In this document: in pieces, positions 35,005 through 48,663 of the stretch
Layout of the letters: every line of letters begins with the position of its first letter
How positions within the stretch are numbered: position 1 is the stretch's first letter
From: Apostichopus japonicus
Lineage: Eukaryota > Echinodermata > Holothuroidea > Aspidochirotida > Stichopodidae
Direction: 5' to 3'
DNA length: 64,000 bases
NCBI RefSeq assembly: GCF_037975245.1
Contig: NC_092567.1
Location: 8,928,714 to 8,992,713, forward strand
Notes under the pieces: model-generated
Database searches by the model: none
Seen by the model: only the letters and a program-made list of their open reading frames with translations
Told to the model about the DNA's origin: nothing
Program-made: the position numbers and the translations under genes

Positions 35005-35390
35005 TTATACGTAAAGTATAATTATACAAGTATAAATGAACAACGGAAAACTTTCTGGGAATAATAAACAAGAAAAGAGGAATTAAAGTTCAACAGTAAA
35101 CACAATAATCAGCATCTCATGAATAATCATCAACCATATACATAAACATGAGAGGGTTTTATTACATCATTAGCCTTAACTAACCATCATTGGAATTCAT
35201 TACATTCTTATTAATTAGGTGTAACATTACCTTTCAAGCTAATGTTCGGTCCACATAGAGGCGAACATGAATTATGAATGGTTGGGCCTACATCATGGAC
35301 AGAAGCGAAGTATACAGTCTCTGGCCTTATACACCATATAAAAGTATGTTAATATATTTATCACTCAGCAGCTTGAGGAAGTATTGTTTA
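35005..35390. repeat. dispersed repeat, copy 2
   Basis: Partner of 25695-26050, same orientation, diverged by several indels and without the poly-A end. Confidence 0.8.
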
Positions 35391-35831
35391 TAACACAACC
35401 TCCATTCTTTCTATTTATTACGAAGACCAACATTGTACTACAGCAGTATTGATAGAATAAAAAATATGACCATATATAGTAATCAAGAAACATGAACGTG
35501 GAATGTGACCAGAAGAGAACATAGAACAGAATAAACAGATACATAGAATATATAATAATATAGATGTAGGGTTAACAGAAATAAATGGCTAAGATTCAAC
35601 GCATAAGAATTCTCTTAAGTTTGTAAAGTGATGCCGGTCTGGTGTATGGCAAGCATCAGAGAGCTTCAGTTACAATAATATTTAAGGATTGTTTCACAAG
35701 AGTAATCTTGTGGATTGGACAGCAACTGAACAGGTTCTGCTACTCCTCTCTCTCTCGACACTGAAAACATAACATAAATTAATGTTAAAACATGGCACAA
35801 CAATATTGTGACTGACCACAGCTTACTTTAA

Positions 35832-37532
35832 AGATGAACGATAGTGATTTTTCAGCATCGACGAAAAAATACGATTTTATTCAAGAGTATTCTAGTTGGT
35901 TTCCATATTACACATGTGAAAATTCAAGTCAATCCGATGTTGGGAAAGGCTTAAAAAAAAATCCTAAACTCGTTGATTTTTTAAACAAAAATTGGGCTTT
36001 TCGCGAACAGCGATATGATGATCACATGATCTACAGTGACATGTGACGTCATTATGATGATAACAAAGTGAGCTCGGCGTAGTGTACTTCAGCAGTGTGC
36101 ACTTAGTGTGTAAGTTTAGTTGCAACCTACTCTATACTGGACTCGACAAACAACCTAAACCAGAGAGGAGATTTGATACACTGCGTGAGACATTTAACGG
36201 TCTAATTTTAATAAGGTGTTATTGTTCCTGCTTTTTCTTGTCGTTTTAGTGAAGCCGACTGCCCCAATGTAAATTACGGAATAATCGGTCATAGAGCCAT
36301 CTCGGGCCCAATTGAAATTTGCGTGTGGCAAGGTCACTAAAGTAAAAAAAAGTTTGAAAGATTGATGCTTTTATGCCGCATTATTTATATATATCCCGAT
36401 AAATGCAACAGTAAATGTTGGAACTGGAAGACATGTCAGACGTGAACAACCTAATGACTATGTGAGGAGAGAATCCACGTGCAAATTTCAATTGGGGCAT
36501 GGACGTCGCTTAGGCAGAGTTTTTTTGGGCAGAGATGTGTTCATACCCTCCAAACCACTTTAAATGTAATACGAATAGGAAATGTGTGTATGCTCGAGCG
36601 AAACAAAACATCGTGTAAGTCACACTTAGCGCACACTGTCACTTATGTTTGCACAGTGTGAAAGTACCGTTTGCGGACCTACGTTAAGTTGGGCTAGAAT
36701 ACGATTCCTCCTGAAGCCCAAACCACGAGGCATGCATGTGAATAAACGCAATAGGCATTGCATGTAGTGCAAAAATTGTTCGAGCTAGACTAACTACTCG
36801 ATTGAGTTCAAATGACAAATGGGGTTGTATTTCAAGCTCAATGAAACCTTTCTGTTGGATTTAATGACGCACGGAACAAGGAACGTTTATGTTTTACAGT
36901 AGGCCTAGTGCATCGTGACAAGCGAATCTACTTTGTTTAGAACTTTGGATTTTCTTTCGGATGTTATACTAAACTACGTTTGAGACTATCATCACTATTG
37001 TTATTGTGCCAGTTTGACTGGTAAGTGAGCACATTCATACATCACTCTGTATAAAACCCGCCAAAAACGTGATCTTGAGATTTACGTTACTTTGGGTCAG
37101 CTTGCGAGTTACCTCTTCAGATATTGGGAAATCGTTGCGGAATCGCCGCAAATTTCGTAAAAAAACACTTGTAAACACGTGGTGAAGAAATCAAGAAACA
37201 CCATGATATTCATTATCTATTTATGTCTTGAACATTACGCCGGAAAATAACAGTTATGCTGACACGAAATGCACGCACAGCTCCGTACTGAACAGTTCAC
37301 AACAGAAAAGATCATCACAGTGACGTCATTCACTGACCTGAGGGCTGTTCAAGGTCGTTGCAGTGTTTGCAAATTCCTAAATTACGGAGACGAAAAAACG
37401 ATGTTTTAATTCCCTTTTTTATAACTTTCCGGTGTGCTATTTGGAAAATTAAAAAAATATGTTGCTTGGTAACATATAAACTACATTACATATGAAAATG
37501 AGAGATTTTTTTTCTGTCACTATCGTTCTACT
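35832..37532. mobile_element. TTAA-flanked TIR element (Kolobok/piggyBac-type target)
   Basis: It starts AGATGAACGATAGTGA and ends TCACTATCGTTCTACT, giving 16-bp inverted repeats with two mismatches. TTAA lies on both sides (35828-35831 and 37533-37536). TTAA duplication is the hallmark of piggyBac and Kolobok. No transposase was recognised in its 1.7 kb, so it is non-autonomous. Internally, AATTGAAATTTGC near 36309 and its inverse near 36480 form a second short inverted repeat. Confidence 0.75.
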
Positions 37533-37536
37533 TTAA

Positions 37537-40500
37537 GTTTGTGGACAGCAATTAGAATCCTTAGATAGACGTATGGCAACATATATTTATTTATTAGAAA
37601 TGATAGCAAATTTAAAGCTATGGGTATCCGATGACTGTCAAATTGCTGCCTACTCTACACAATGTTTGTCACATATGAACTCACTACATGTATAACACAG
37701 TTCTATGTAACTGATTGATCCCAACAAGAGTATTTCATTTTTGAAATTTGGAATTCAGCATTCAACAATTTAGTCCTGGGTACCCAACAAACTGTGACTG
37801 TCTATGTACCTGCATGGTAACTCAACATGCTGATAATAAGTTGGGGTTGATTTGTTACAGCATGCCATATAATCTTGGGAGTAACCCACAGGTGGCAATG
37901 CACATATAACTTCAAAGACTTGATACTTCATAGTTTCTCAATTTCAAACACATCCCTGATCAGACCAAGGTACATACTACAAAAACTTAGCTTGCTTGGA
38001 ATGTCGGCAAGCTTTGTTTTCTACAGAAGTAGAAGTTTTCTTATGAACTGTTAATTTAGGTATCTATTAGTAGCTGTCCCCACTTTAGAGAAATCTTCAA
38101 TCCACCACTGCATACTACAATATAGTAGTTATGTTTAGTCAAGTTTGTTAGCTCTACTCAATTAAACAAGTGGAATCTTAGAAATGTCATTTGATGTTAT
38201 TTATAGTGCTAATTAGGCAAGCTGTCTTCACCTACATATAGCCTGTAGATTTCATCAAAGGAGCCCAACACAGCCCATTACCATTTCACAAACTGACTGT
38301 TGAGAAGTAGTATGTAAAGTCTCACCAGACTCACATCCACAAAGGAAGTTATGTCAGCAGTGATGTGTTCCTACTTGACTTTTTCTTTCACTTTCTTGGA
38401 GGAAATGCACAGAAGAAATGTTGAAAACCGTATCACCTGGAGGTTAAAGAGAAAATACACAATAACTCAACTTTCCATTCACTAGATTTATCAAGGTGAA
38501 AATTCATCAGGTCTGTGATCATTTTTGTAACATACATCAACATCTTCCCTTGTGTCTTATTAATGAGTATATATATGAATAGTATAGAGCTGTAATCTCA
38601 GGGCAGCAAATATATTGTTTTTAGGAATATGTTTTGCATCTGATATAAGCAATTACAACACTTGTAGTGGTAACTGATCAACTCCATGTTACCTCCCAAG
38701 AATTGTGTAGCCCCCCACCCCCCTCCCCCCGATAAAAGACATCTTTTGACAATTGCTGGAAATTTTCTACCAGATTTGTGAGCTATCTTCCATAATATTG
38801 CAACAGAAAATAAATGTAGAAAGCACATGTGCTGGAGTTTCCTGGAATTATCTCTTAAATGGCCAGTATTATAACTGGAGTGCAAATAATGTACATCTTA
38901 AACAGAACACATTACGAGAATCCTTCAACACTGTTGACCAATGGCTAAGAATGGAATTCTGAATTACTCTGATTTTTACTCTGAGGACATGCATATGGTC
39001 CAGACGGTTCATGCATGTTTTTTTATTACTGACTGAAAACAACATATCCACACATTACAGTAAACCCACTAAAGACTTCCATTTGTAATCCCTTAGTATA
39101 TAGCTCATTGACAAATGACATAAAACCTAGATTATCTTCAGATTTAAATTTGACATCAATTTTATTGGGTTTTAGATGTACTGAGAGGGGAAGGGTAGGA
39201 AAGGTTAGGATGGAAACAGAGATTTTATGGTTCCTGTTAGTCATTCTACATGGTTCTAACTTACTGTGGGTATTGTTCTAACTTAGTGTGTGTATGGGTC
39301 TCATTTTGTGTGCAGTGACTCTATTTAATTGTTAGGGCACATGCACTTATGAATTAAATTGATTGTTTATGAGCCTGCCATACATTTTACTGGATATTAT
39401 TTGCGGCAATTAGGCTGACAATCCAGAGGAGTCTGGCTGCTCTGTTAAGACTGATTACTACCATTACCTGCCATCCAACACTATGACACACTGATAAATT
39501 AGAAGGGATCAAGTCATCTGAATATTTTGTTCCTTAATTTATGATGGCTACACAAAACAAAAAATGGACCCAGTATACTAAACACATACACCTCTTTGTG
39601 TACTTTTACACAATAGTAAGCAATACAATGTATGACTTGTATTGCCTAATATATGGTGTATGTATGTTAGACTGAAGCCATTATCTTCTTCCCTAGGCCC
39701 TTAGGGAGTTTGCTGATCAAGCAAGATTCAAAACAATTAATGTTCCACCAGGATTAGGCAGTAACAAAATCACTTTCTACTTCAGAATCAAATCTAATTA
39801 TAACTACAACCCAGCTTACCAGTCCTGCTATACACTAATTATACACTAATCATTACCATCAGCATATTGTAAGCCATTCTGTGCAAGATCCACATCATGT
39901 GACCCCCAAAGATCGTCTCAAGAAAGATTAATCCACATTTACCTAATGAGGAGATAAAGACAAAGACAATAAGAACCATATCTGAACTAGATGTTTTAAT
40001 GCAAACGATAAAATCCCTTGTTTTTGAGTTTGCCTTTTTAATATTTACTCAACAGTTATTCCATTGCTCACAGATATACAAGCTTATGCTAAAATGACTC
40101 AATAATTGCAAGTTCATTCATTTTATTGCAAGGCGCTTTTATTTTAAAGTTGAATAATTTTTGGAAATTTATCCATAAAGAAAACAAAAGGCAAAACTTG
40201 GTAACATGTTTGCAATCCTATGGTTTAGACTAATTTGGTCAGCACACTTTCTAATTGACCACTTTTAACGTTGTTTGGTGCAGCAGGCCAATAAAGTTGT
40301 TCCCAAATTTCTAACTCTATTACTTTGAAGTCAAGCAAAGTTAGGCAATATTACTGGTCTAGATTGCTTTTTTTTCAAACTATCTGTATACCAGTGTGAA
40401 GCAAAGGCTGCTCTATTACATAAATGTTAGTGTTTTTGCTTTCACAACTTTCCCAGTAACTTAATTTCCAACTTTGCCAATATGCAGCAACATGATGCAC

Positions 40501-43500
40501 CCCCCCCCACCCAAACACACTCTTATAACAGAAAAACTGAATTACACAATAACTTTAAGAACAGAAAAATAATACAAATGCATTAAATATTTCAGATGAC
40601 ATAACATGCTGAATCCTAAAAGAACTTGTCATATTGTGTTGTATGATCTTCTGTGATAGAATCGTAAACTGTTGCTAGTCATAGTGCAATACTGAATACC
40701 TATCATCATCCTTGACAACTATTTAATATAATGGGATAGGTGGACCTTGCCATAAATTACATAATATCCACTCAACCTGGAGACGTGACAATAGAAAGCC
40801 TTCATTAGCATTATATGCTCACACAGGAATGAAACTGTTACATTATGAAACAATGTGTGTCTAATGACCATTAAATTTGGTCAGATTTGAGAGATTAGAG
40901 ATGTACTTGGCATCAGAATTTCATCTTCTTGAAAACTACAATTATGGTACAATTTGTAGAGATGATGCTACAATTAGGGAAGCACTGAACAAAAGAGGTC
41001 TCACAGAATCCCTAAGACACAACTTTTAGCAGTGTTCTAACTAGATTGTTCATATTTTAGGTCTTGTTTTGCAGTGATTGGGGTTGGGGGGGTCCTGGAT
41101 GATAGACTTTTCGGTGGGGAAATTTCCCTTGAGGGATCATCTGATATGTCATGGAGTAAATATATCCAATTAAAAACTTGCATTCTCATGGAGGAAGGGG
41201 ATGGGTGGAAGGGGTAAGAATCAGGTGGTGGACCATACAATCATTACCCTGATAATGTAAACTGTACGCATGTCTTCAAAGAGCTGTAATCCGGATATGA
41301 AACTGGTAAATCCCTAAACAGGCTGATCTCAGGACTGAATAGTTCCAGTTTACCTGATAATGAGAAAAAACAAAATGCATTTGGTCATCAGTTATAATGT
41401 TATTATTTATGTAAATTGACATCACCCGGTCTGCAAGTAGCTTCATTCTACCATGTAACATTGTCAAACACAGAACACAGCTACTATAAACATACAGTAT
41501 GGTATGCTACTGTAGTTTCAAAATAAATCACTCAGTTATAATTATAATAACAATGTAAAGAAACTAATGCAACTAGAATACAAATATATAGACTGTACAA
41601 GATGAGTTCAAGGTCTCATAATGCTTCCCACAGTGTATATACAGCTCACCTAATACCAAACTAATTGACATATAAAGAAACATTAATTTGAAACTGAGAC
41701 AAGCATTGAATCTTCAATACAATCTTTAACCAATACCACTAGCAATCCAGTCTGGTTTATATTCAATTGAGAAACACAAGTAATAACAATGTAACCCTGA
41801 AAACAGATGGAGCCTGAAGAAAACATGATGACTGTTTCGGTCACATAGTTTAGGAACCATTGGTTCACTGTACTGTCTAGAGGTTGATGAATTTGTAGGA
41901 TTTCGGAAATGATGACATTGTACTATAATTGATTGAGTTAAAGTACATATTTTTCTATCTGCAGACTTTGACATATAGTTGTTATTTCATAACATGTTGT
42001 TCGGTGCAGTCCTGTTGTGAGAGGGTGAGGGTTGGGTGGAGGCTACAGTTGTACGTCAGCTAAGTGCCCAGTGAAATATGTGATAAAGAATGATATACTT
42101 TTAACTTTGGATAAACAAAGACTTAAAAAAAGTGGATCTGGTGACACAACTGTGCATGGAACTGTGCCTGGCTCTCTATGTTACTGATTTTGTGTACACC
42201 TTATTTGAATGATGCTTCTTTAGCCTCACAAGATGTGATTGTGAATCTTAGAACTGGTGTGCGACAGTTTATCAGGAGTTTGGCTAAAATTAACAAAGAA
42301 GTAGGAAAGGAGATACAAACCCAACCATAATCTTCAGCTGATATGATAGACATCTTTGAGATGAATATCAAAGGTGGAGTTGATTTGCATTCTACTGTCC
42401 AATTTTATAGTTCAAATCATATTTCCAATATTTAAGCAAATGCTAAAAACAGTAATCTCTACTGTACTACAGTCAATAAATATCATAACAAACATAACAC
42501 ATTAAATTTCAAGATTATATCCATAGTTGTGTGACATATGTGTGACCTACCTAAATTAATCAAGGTGTTCTTGTTTGATGGAGTGTTCATTACAAATACT
42601 TCTAACACAAAGCTCAGCAATACAGACTTAGTTGACTTCTTTAATGTTTCTACAGCATTATGGAATATCTAAAATGGTATTTCAAGTTTTTTTTATTTTA
42701 ATCTGAAGAAAATAAATACCTACACAGAAGACATATTTGTAGGTAACCCAAGCTACTTTCATATAAACCAACAAGTTGTCTTCCAGTTTTACAATTCTGG
42801 GAGTGTCAGGAGTTCTAGAAGACTTTATTCATATGAGTCTAGAAGGCAATTTTTATTTCAGTTTGGCAAATGGTAAAATGTACCAGAGGGTGTTGAGGTA
42901 GCTATTGTGTCATACTGTAGCAAGGTCATTACAAACATACCAAGTACTGGATTAATCCAGCAAGAATCCGATCGTTTTAATGTCCTTACTACAGTAGGGC
43001 GTAATCCTGTCAGTTGTATTTTGAGAAGATGAGTTAAAACTTTATATACATTATTTTAGTGAGAGTGAATGGAGATAAAAGAGTATTCCTCGATCTGCGA
43101 CGCTATCCATAAAATCTACCCCCTTTTTTGAAACGTTATCAATACTGTTCAACACTTACCATTAATGTGATTACCATCACATGGAGGAAATATCAGATGA
43201 TGAACCATTCATTGTCCTTGTCAACACAGTATGAACGTGACTTCCATCAAAAACTGGTAACTACAGGTGGAATAGGTGATCCCCTAACAGCTCGCTTCAT
43301 AATTAACCTAATGAAGAGAAAAGAAAGTGATGTGAATGAGATTTAAGTCCTAATTATAGGAGACATTGAGAATGTCAGTCAGAAATAGTCTCTGGCTAAC
43401 TACCATGTACACATGAACAATCACAGAGAAAAAAATACAGAGGAAGGAAAGTACAGTTCAGTTTCCAATAACCAGGTATTAAGTGTAAAAACAATTAGCC

Positions 43501-44632
43501 AGTTAAGCATCAAACTTGAACCGGGTTGTCCGTTGTTTAGTGGAAGTGGCACATAAAGGTGTGGTGCAGTGATATAAATGAGCTCCCAAAGGAGAGTCCA
43601 ACCTCACACGAACCCAACCATGCATGGTTTGGGCTTGACTGAGAAATTTGTGAGATTTCGCACCTCTCTTTCGTATTGAGGACAGAACGTCTTTTGAATT
43701 TCCACTCATTAGGAGATACTGTAATTGTATCTAATTTAGTGTGTCAGCTTTGGTGGATGTGTTTTCATATTATTTTTTTTTATTTAATGGCACCAGGCCC
43801 TCGAGACTGCATTGGCTACATTGACCTAGTTACACCATTCTCGGGGGGAAGGGGGGTCTCTTTCTAGATTTTAGATCACCAAAGGTTTATAAAGTACCCT
43901 GTTCAGCTGGTCAATAGCCATACAATATGGTCGGTTCTTTCTACAAATTTGGCAGATGAAGACACTTATAACCTCAACATTTTGAGTTAAAAGTTTTGAG
44001 AGATGAAAAAGTCAAAATTTTGACTTTTGAGGTGAAAATCTTGAGATAAAAATTCCAAATATTGAGAAAGCAAATTCCAAATTTTGAAATTTGGGGACAC
44101 TTATATATTTTCTTAAGCTACCGTACTTAGTCGCCGAAGTAAGATCAGTCTTGAGACCAATTAGATTTCTTAAATCCAACTGCAGTGACTGGCTCAGCAA
44201 TGTTTAAAAATTAAACAAGCATAAGTGACAATTCTTTATTCACAGCTGTACATTCTCAGATTAGTAGGAAGTATTTCCAATTGTGTTTATAGTGTTTATA
44301 GTGGCTGGACTTACAAGGGTAATGCAAAGCTCTCCAAATCTTCAGTACAGTGTTTTCACATAGTTTCTGGAATCTGCATTTTGAGCACATGAGGACATGT
44401 CAGTAATAGAAATACTTAATCTGATTTTACTCTGTGGAATATATAGCTGAGCCCTGGCCGGGTGCTGGGGGCTTCAGAAGAGCTCTGTAACATCTCTTCT
44501 ACTTCATGTCCTCTTGTACTAAGTATGAAGCATGTAAATACATGTTAGAGAGAAAAATGTAATTTCTATGAAGTATAAATCTAAGCCCTGGTGGGAGTCC
44601 CTGGGGACTTTAGCTGAGGCATTTTCACTTTT
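37537..44632. other. 7 kb of AT-rich non-coding DNA
   Basis: The least repeat-rich stretch of the intron. No open frame resembles a known protein, and no TIR/TSD pair or tandem array was found. C- or G-rich patches occur at about 38702-38730 and 40501. At 43970-44110 is low-complexity sequence with repeated AAAATTTTGA-like words. Confidence 0.5.
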
Positions 44633-44658
44633 GGGCCAAAGCCAAAACCTCCGTAAGT

Positions 44659-45050
44659 GCGAGGGACGGAATTTGATATACGTTTCCATATATTCCAGCT
44701 CAACAGTAGTGAAATATGAAAAATCCAGTAGTAGGTTAAATAAAGAGAGTAACATACAACATAATAAAACAATTGAAACATTTTCAAAATTTAACATGTT
44801 GCCATAGCAACGAACATTAATTGGCGCGAGGGACGGAATGATAAAAACTGGGTGTGCATGCACTCCAAACATTTGACGTATTATTATCAAATTTAGGAGG
44901 AATCTATATCCAATCATACCATTTATAACAAGATCAATTACTCTTCTGATATTAACTGAAATGTGTTTTAAAAATCTCATAGCTAAATTAGGTTACGCTT
45001 TAATTTCACAAAAAAAGTCAGTGCGAGGGACGGAATGCGAGGGACGGAAT
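44659..45050 (+). repeat. left subterminal repeat cluster (4 copies)
   Basis: GCGAGGGACGGAAT at 44659-44672, 44826-44839, 45023-45036 and 45037-45050, all in the same orientation, the last two head to tail without spacing. They lie inside the left end of the transposon and are candidate transposase-binding sites. Confidence 0.9.
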
Positions 45051-45789
45051 TGCTGTTTATGTTGATTAATTAGAGAAAAAGCTGTTGTAAATTCTGTTTG
45101 TCATTGCCAAGCTCCCACAAGCAGTGGGAATATTATCACAAATTACACAATCCAATTAATGGACACACATTCAAGGAACAGATGGGGGTGGAGGTGGTGA
45201 TGGGATGATGGGTGAAATGTAGGTAAATTGGAATCAAAATTGAAATTCATTCCATCACTCACCACTCAAATGCCTTGGTGAATAATAATTAAGTCACCTC
45301 CATCCACCACTTCCCCCGAAATGAGGAATCTTAAACCAAACACAAATACTAAATCTATTTTCCACCTTTATATTGTAGGTGTATACAACAGTGTGGGACA
45401 ATATATAATTTTTAAATTTGGAAACTGAAAACTAATTTACTGTACAAATTCAACATTTATACTTTATACAAGGAAACAAAGTCACCATTGTAATTCAAAT
45501 TGACAATTCACATATTCATTAACAAAACTCTGCTTAGATTCGGATCCAAACAGCATATGAAAGAGTTAAAAACTTCTTCCCCCATCATAACGTTAACTCA
45601 TTAAGTTGTCATTAACAAGAAAAATGAACTATTGTACACAACATACATCAATGCAATTCAATATAAATTGGAACATTTTCATGTCAAACTCTTGGATATG
45701 ATGTAGATTTGGAAATCAACAAACAGCTCACCATAGTGCAACGAATTGATATGAATGCTTATAATTCATTACACAAATAATGGTCTCTG

Positions 45790-46990
45790 GTTCAGCATAC
45801 AGGGAGAACAGGGGCTATATTTCCTTTCACCATATCCCTTGAATACCACAGTAGGTCTTTTGCCTCTGGCCACTTCCAATACTTCCCTGTCTTTGCCATG
45901 GCATTATCCTGTGAATTACTGACAATTATGTTTTCCACCTCTCCTGGATACAACTGACCATTATACTCAACTATCACCCACCCACCACTTTCCATGGTAA
46001 CTGATCATTGTTAACCAGCTGACTACCAATTTGATCTTGATCCCCATTCTACTCAACCTGACCACTGTTTTCCACTTTATTCAGATTAGGATCTGGTTCC
46101 TGATCATAGCTCACGACTACCTGACTTTCAACTCCATCATTTAAGTCATACAACTGCTCCCTGAGCATCTCTTCAACTGGTTCACAAAACTGACTCTGTA
46201 GGAAGAAAGTCAGTTTGCTCTTACCATTACTGCATGTACGGTCAATAAAATGGACCTTGTGTCTACAGTACCTGGTACTTCAGGTACCTTGTCCGGCATA
46301 TGTAGAAGCCTAGGCACGGTTATGCCATATGCAGCTACATAGAATGTATCTTTTGCATTCACTCTATGTTGGCATATTCTGCAAACTGCTTGGCACTAGT
46401 GATGAGAAGTTTTACCTGCTTTGACATCACAGTACACACTTGATTTTATCTTTCCCCCCACCCCCACCTACTGGGCCCTTCCCATGGTGAGATTCAAAAT
46501 AACTCCATGTTATTGGAATGTCACATGGGTACTGGGTGGCAAGGAAGTAAAAGCAATATTTTGATTTAAATTGACTAGCACAGCCATCGGACCAAAATTG
46601 AACCTCTCATCCAGATTTGGACAAATTGTTGGACCTTTTCAATGATAGCTTTATTGAAGTGCAAGCCCAAGAACTTGTCATGTGACATGTAATCACTGAT
46701 GACACAAAAGGTTTTGCACTTCACCTTCCTCACCTTCAGCGTACCATGCACAAACAGTGTACAATGTGAAATTCTTGTGGCCAAAGTATGCCGACTGTAT
46801 TTCATTCTTTTAGTTGTTAGCATAGTTCTCGCTGAAGTCCACTTGGATGATAGATAGCACTGTTTGTTCCTGGAAGTGCCTTCTTCAACTTTGCAAGTTC
46901 AGCATGCTGTCGAATTCTGCTATAGTTGTGTCGTTGAAATTTACACGTATGTTCTGCCAACTATTTCTATTAGCAACAGATTAGGACTAC
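45790..46990 (-). pseudogene. DDE-type transposase-like pseudogene, unnamed family
   Basis: The minus strand reads as one protein broken by stops and frameshifts. Blocks in order are: RQHAELAKLKKALPG (about 46880-46925); QVDFSENY (46822-46845), a candidate first catalytic Asp; NEIQSAYFGHKNFTLYTVC (46750-46806); CVISDYMSHDK (about 46672-46704); SDGCASQFK (46565-46591), a candidate second Asp; SHHGKGP followed by a glycine-rich stretch (about 46460-46492); SAKQFAEYAN (about 46390-46420); and a C-terminal domain GGWVIVEYNGQLYPGEVE...WPEAKDLLWYS (45830-45988). I recall this block order (D-F-(S/A)-E-N-Y, V-I-S-D, S-D-G, H-G-K-G-x-x-D-G) from unnamed predicted proteins of fish and invertebrates, but cannot give a family name. 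The conserved second Asp in the HGKG block reads as Gly here. It is non-functional. Confidence 0.72.
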
Positions 46991-47017
46991 AGACGTGTAG
47001 CACCAAACTGTAACAGA

Positions 47018-47387
47018 ATTCCGTCCCTCGCACTGAATTCCGTCCCTCGCGAAAATGTTGATTACCCATAATGCACCATTCATATTTTTGTTCAGTTTCT
47101 TTCATCACTACAGATGTTCAAGTCACTGATAGTTGATACTTTGCAGATTTTTATGCATACTGTACTATTTCCTCTCTCTCTCAAAAAAAAAAATTGTGTC
47201 AAAAAATGCGAGGGACGGAATTTTGAAACTTTTTTTCCTATTTTTCTTCATTTTTATTAAAAAAAAATTCAAAACTTTTCAAATGAATAATTTCCACTAG
47301 AGATGAACATCAAATTACAGAAAACCAAATTTACCTCACCCATCCTTATTTTCAGCTAGGTCAATAAGACTAAATTCCGTCCCTCGC
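47018..47387 (-). repeat. right subterminal repeat cluster (4 copies)
   Basis: ATTCCGTCCCTCGC (inverse of the left motif) at 47018-47031, 47037-47050 and 47374-47387, plus one copy in the opposite orientation at 47208-47221. They lie inside the right end of the transposon. Confidence 0.9.
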
Positions 47388-47571
47388 ACCTAGTGCGCAT
47401 CTTTTTAGATTTCAACGACCTCTATGTCACTGATAGCGAAATTTTTCGGGTTTTTTTATTTTTATTCTAAAGTGAAAATTAGTACTGCCATGAGCCCAAA
47501 ATAAATTTCTCCCACAGAAATAACTTTACTTTTGGGATTTGAGGATGACCAATTTTGGCTTTGGCCCTTTT

Positions 47572-48661
47572 CAGATATTTAATGTTCTCTGATAGTGATT
47601 TTGCAGACCAAGTGGAGCCTATGGGGGAGGGGGGGGCCAAGTGCTCACCACCCTAATGCCAGTGCCTGTATATGTTTGAATATGTTTATGTTAAATGGTA
47701 GTTAGCTCTCAAATATGCAAGGAAGACATGTTATCACGACATGATATTGATAAAGAGTGGCAGGGAAATTTAAATTCCTTAACCATGCTTGCTAGCCATC
47801 AGTTTGGTGAATCAAGTCACAACAACCAGATTTACTTCATTCTTACCATTCCTATGGAACTCTGTGCATCAAGAAGTGTAGGATACTGGAAGAAGCTTGA
47901 TAGGTTCATAGGTCCTGATCTCCTCTATCAAGTACAGTCTCTGTCTTCATAATTACTAGAGGGTTTCTTCCTACCGTTGAATTATTACATCATGGAGCCG
48001 TCAGACTGAGCCTCAGTGATTTCTAAATCAAAAGTGAAACACTAAACATGAAATCAAATTAGTTATTCAGATATTTTTAGACTTCAGAAACAAAAGTATA
48101 CTCACTTACAAAGAAAACCCATGGTAGCAGTTCCACTTTGATCCAATCATTGATCATTTTATGTTAGTGATTAGTGTTTGGTTTCTGAAGCTTTTTGAAA
48201 GTTCTTAGGAACTTTTCCATTCAGATAGCAACGTGACACTACAGCAGTCTTTGTGAGCAATCAACTTTACATGTTAGTTGTAAAAGACCCCTACACCTTT
48301 AGTAAGTAAATTATGTAAAAGTGCATAATTGATTTGTGATATTGAAGCTAAAGATACGTCAATAGGAACTGAGCATTACCAGCACAAACCCTGGAAATTC
48401 TGGATATGTTCCAATAATGGGTTGTCTTTGACCAGCAAGGGAAGTCTAAAGCACTGCAGTATTATGGGTGACAAACTACAAAAATGTTTGTATATGATAT
48501 GGGATATTGAATCTCAATCTCTGGAAAACCTTGCACTTCATTTGACCTTTACTCACTGGCAGGTTAGTACTTAAATCTACAATATACCAGGAGAGGAAAC
48601 AACTCCAGAGTACTTTAAGAGTAGGTTTTTATGACTACATAGTTTGAATGAAGGCCGTGGC
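47572..48661. other. non-coding DNA
   Basis: No gene recognised. Frames of 81-85 codons at 47695 and 48329 have no recognisable motif. Confidence 0.45.
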
Positions 48662-48663
48662 TA

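Larger units (their letters stand above)
44633..47567 (-). mobile_element. decayed DNA transposon with subterminal 14-bp repeats
   Basis: The inverted termini GGGCCAAAGCCAAAA (44633-44647) and TTTTGGCTTTGGCCC (47553-47567) enclose 2.9 kb. TTTT lies outside both ends, which is too simple to count as a proven TSD. Eight copies of GCGAGGGACGGAAT lie near the ends. The four on the left are in + orientation (44659, 44826, 45023, 45037). On the right are three in minus orientation (47018, 47037, 47374) and one in plus (47208). Subterminal repeats of this kind bind transposase in elements such as Ac and En/Spm. Between them lies a minus-strand transposase-like pseudogene (45790-46990). Confidence 0.72.

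Noticed and set aside
35834-36046. 70-codon open frame just inside the TTAA-flanked element
   Set aside because: It starts in the terminal repeat, has no transposase motif, and is followed by no further coding sequence.
44629-47571. TTTT as target duplication of the 44.6-47.6 kb transposon
   Set aside because: A 4-base homopolymer on both sides is too weak to count as a TSD, so no superfamily was assigned from it.
47695-48574. Two open frames of 81-85 codons
   Set aside because: Amino acid content is unremarkable, with no motif and no splice context; the length is expected by chance in this much DNA.
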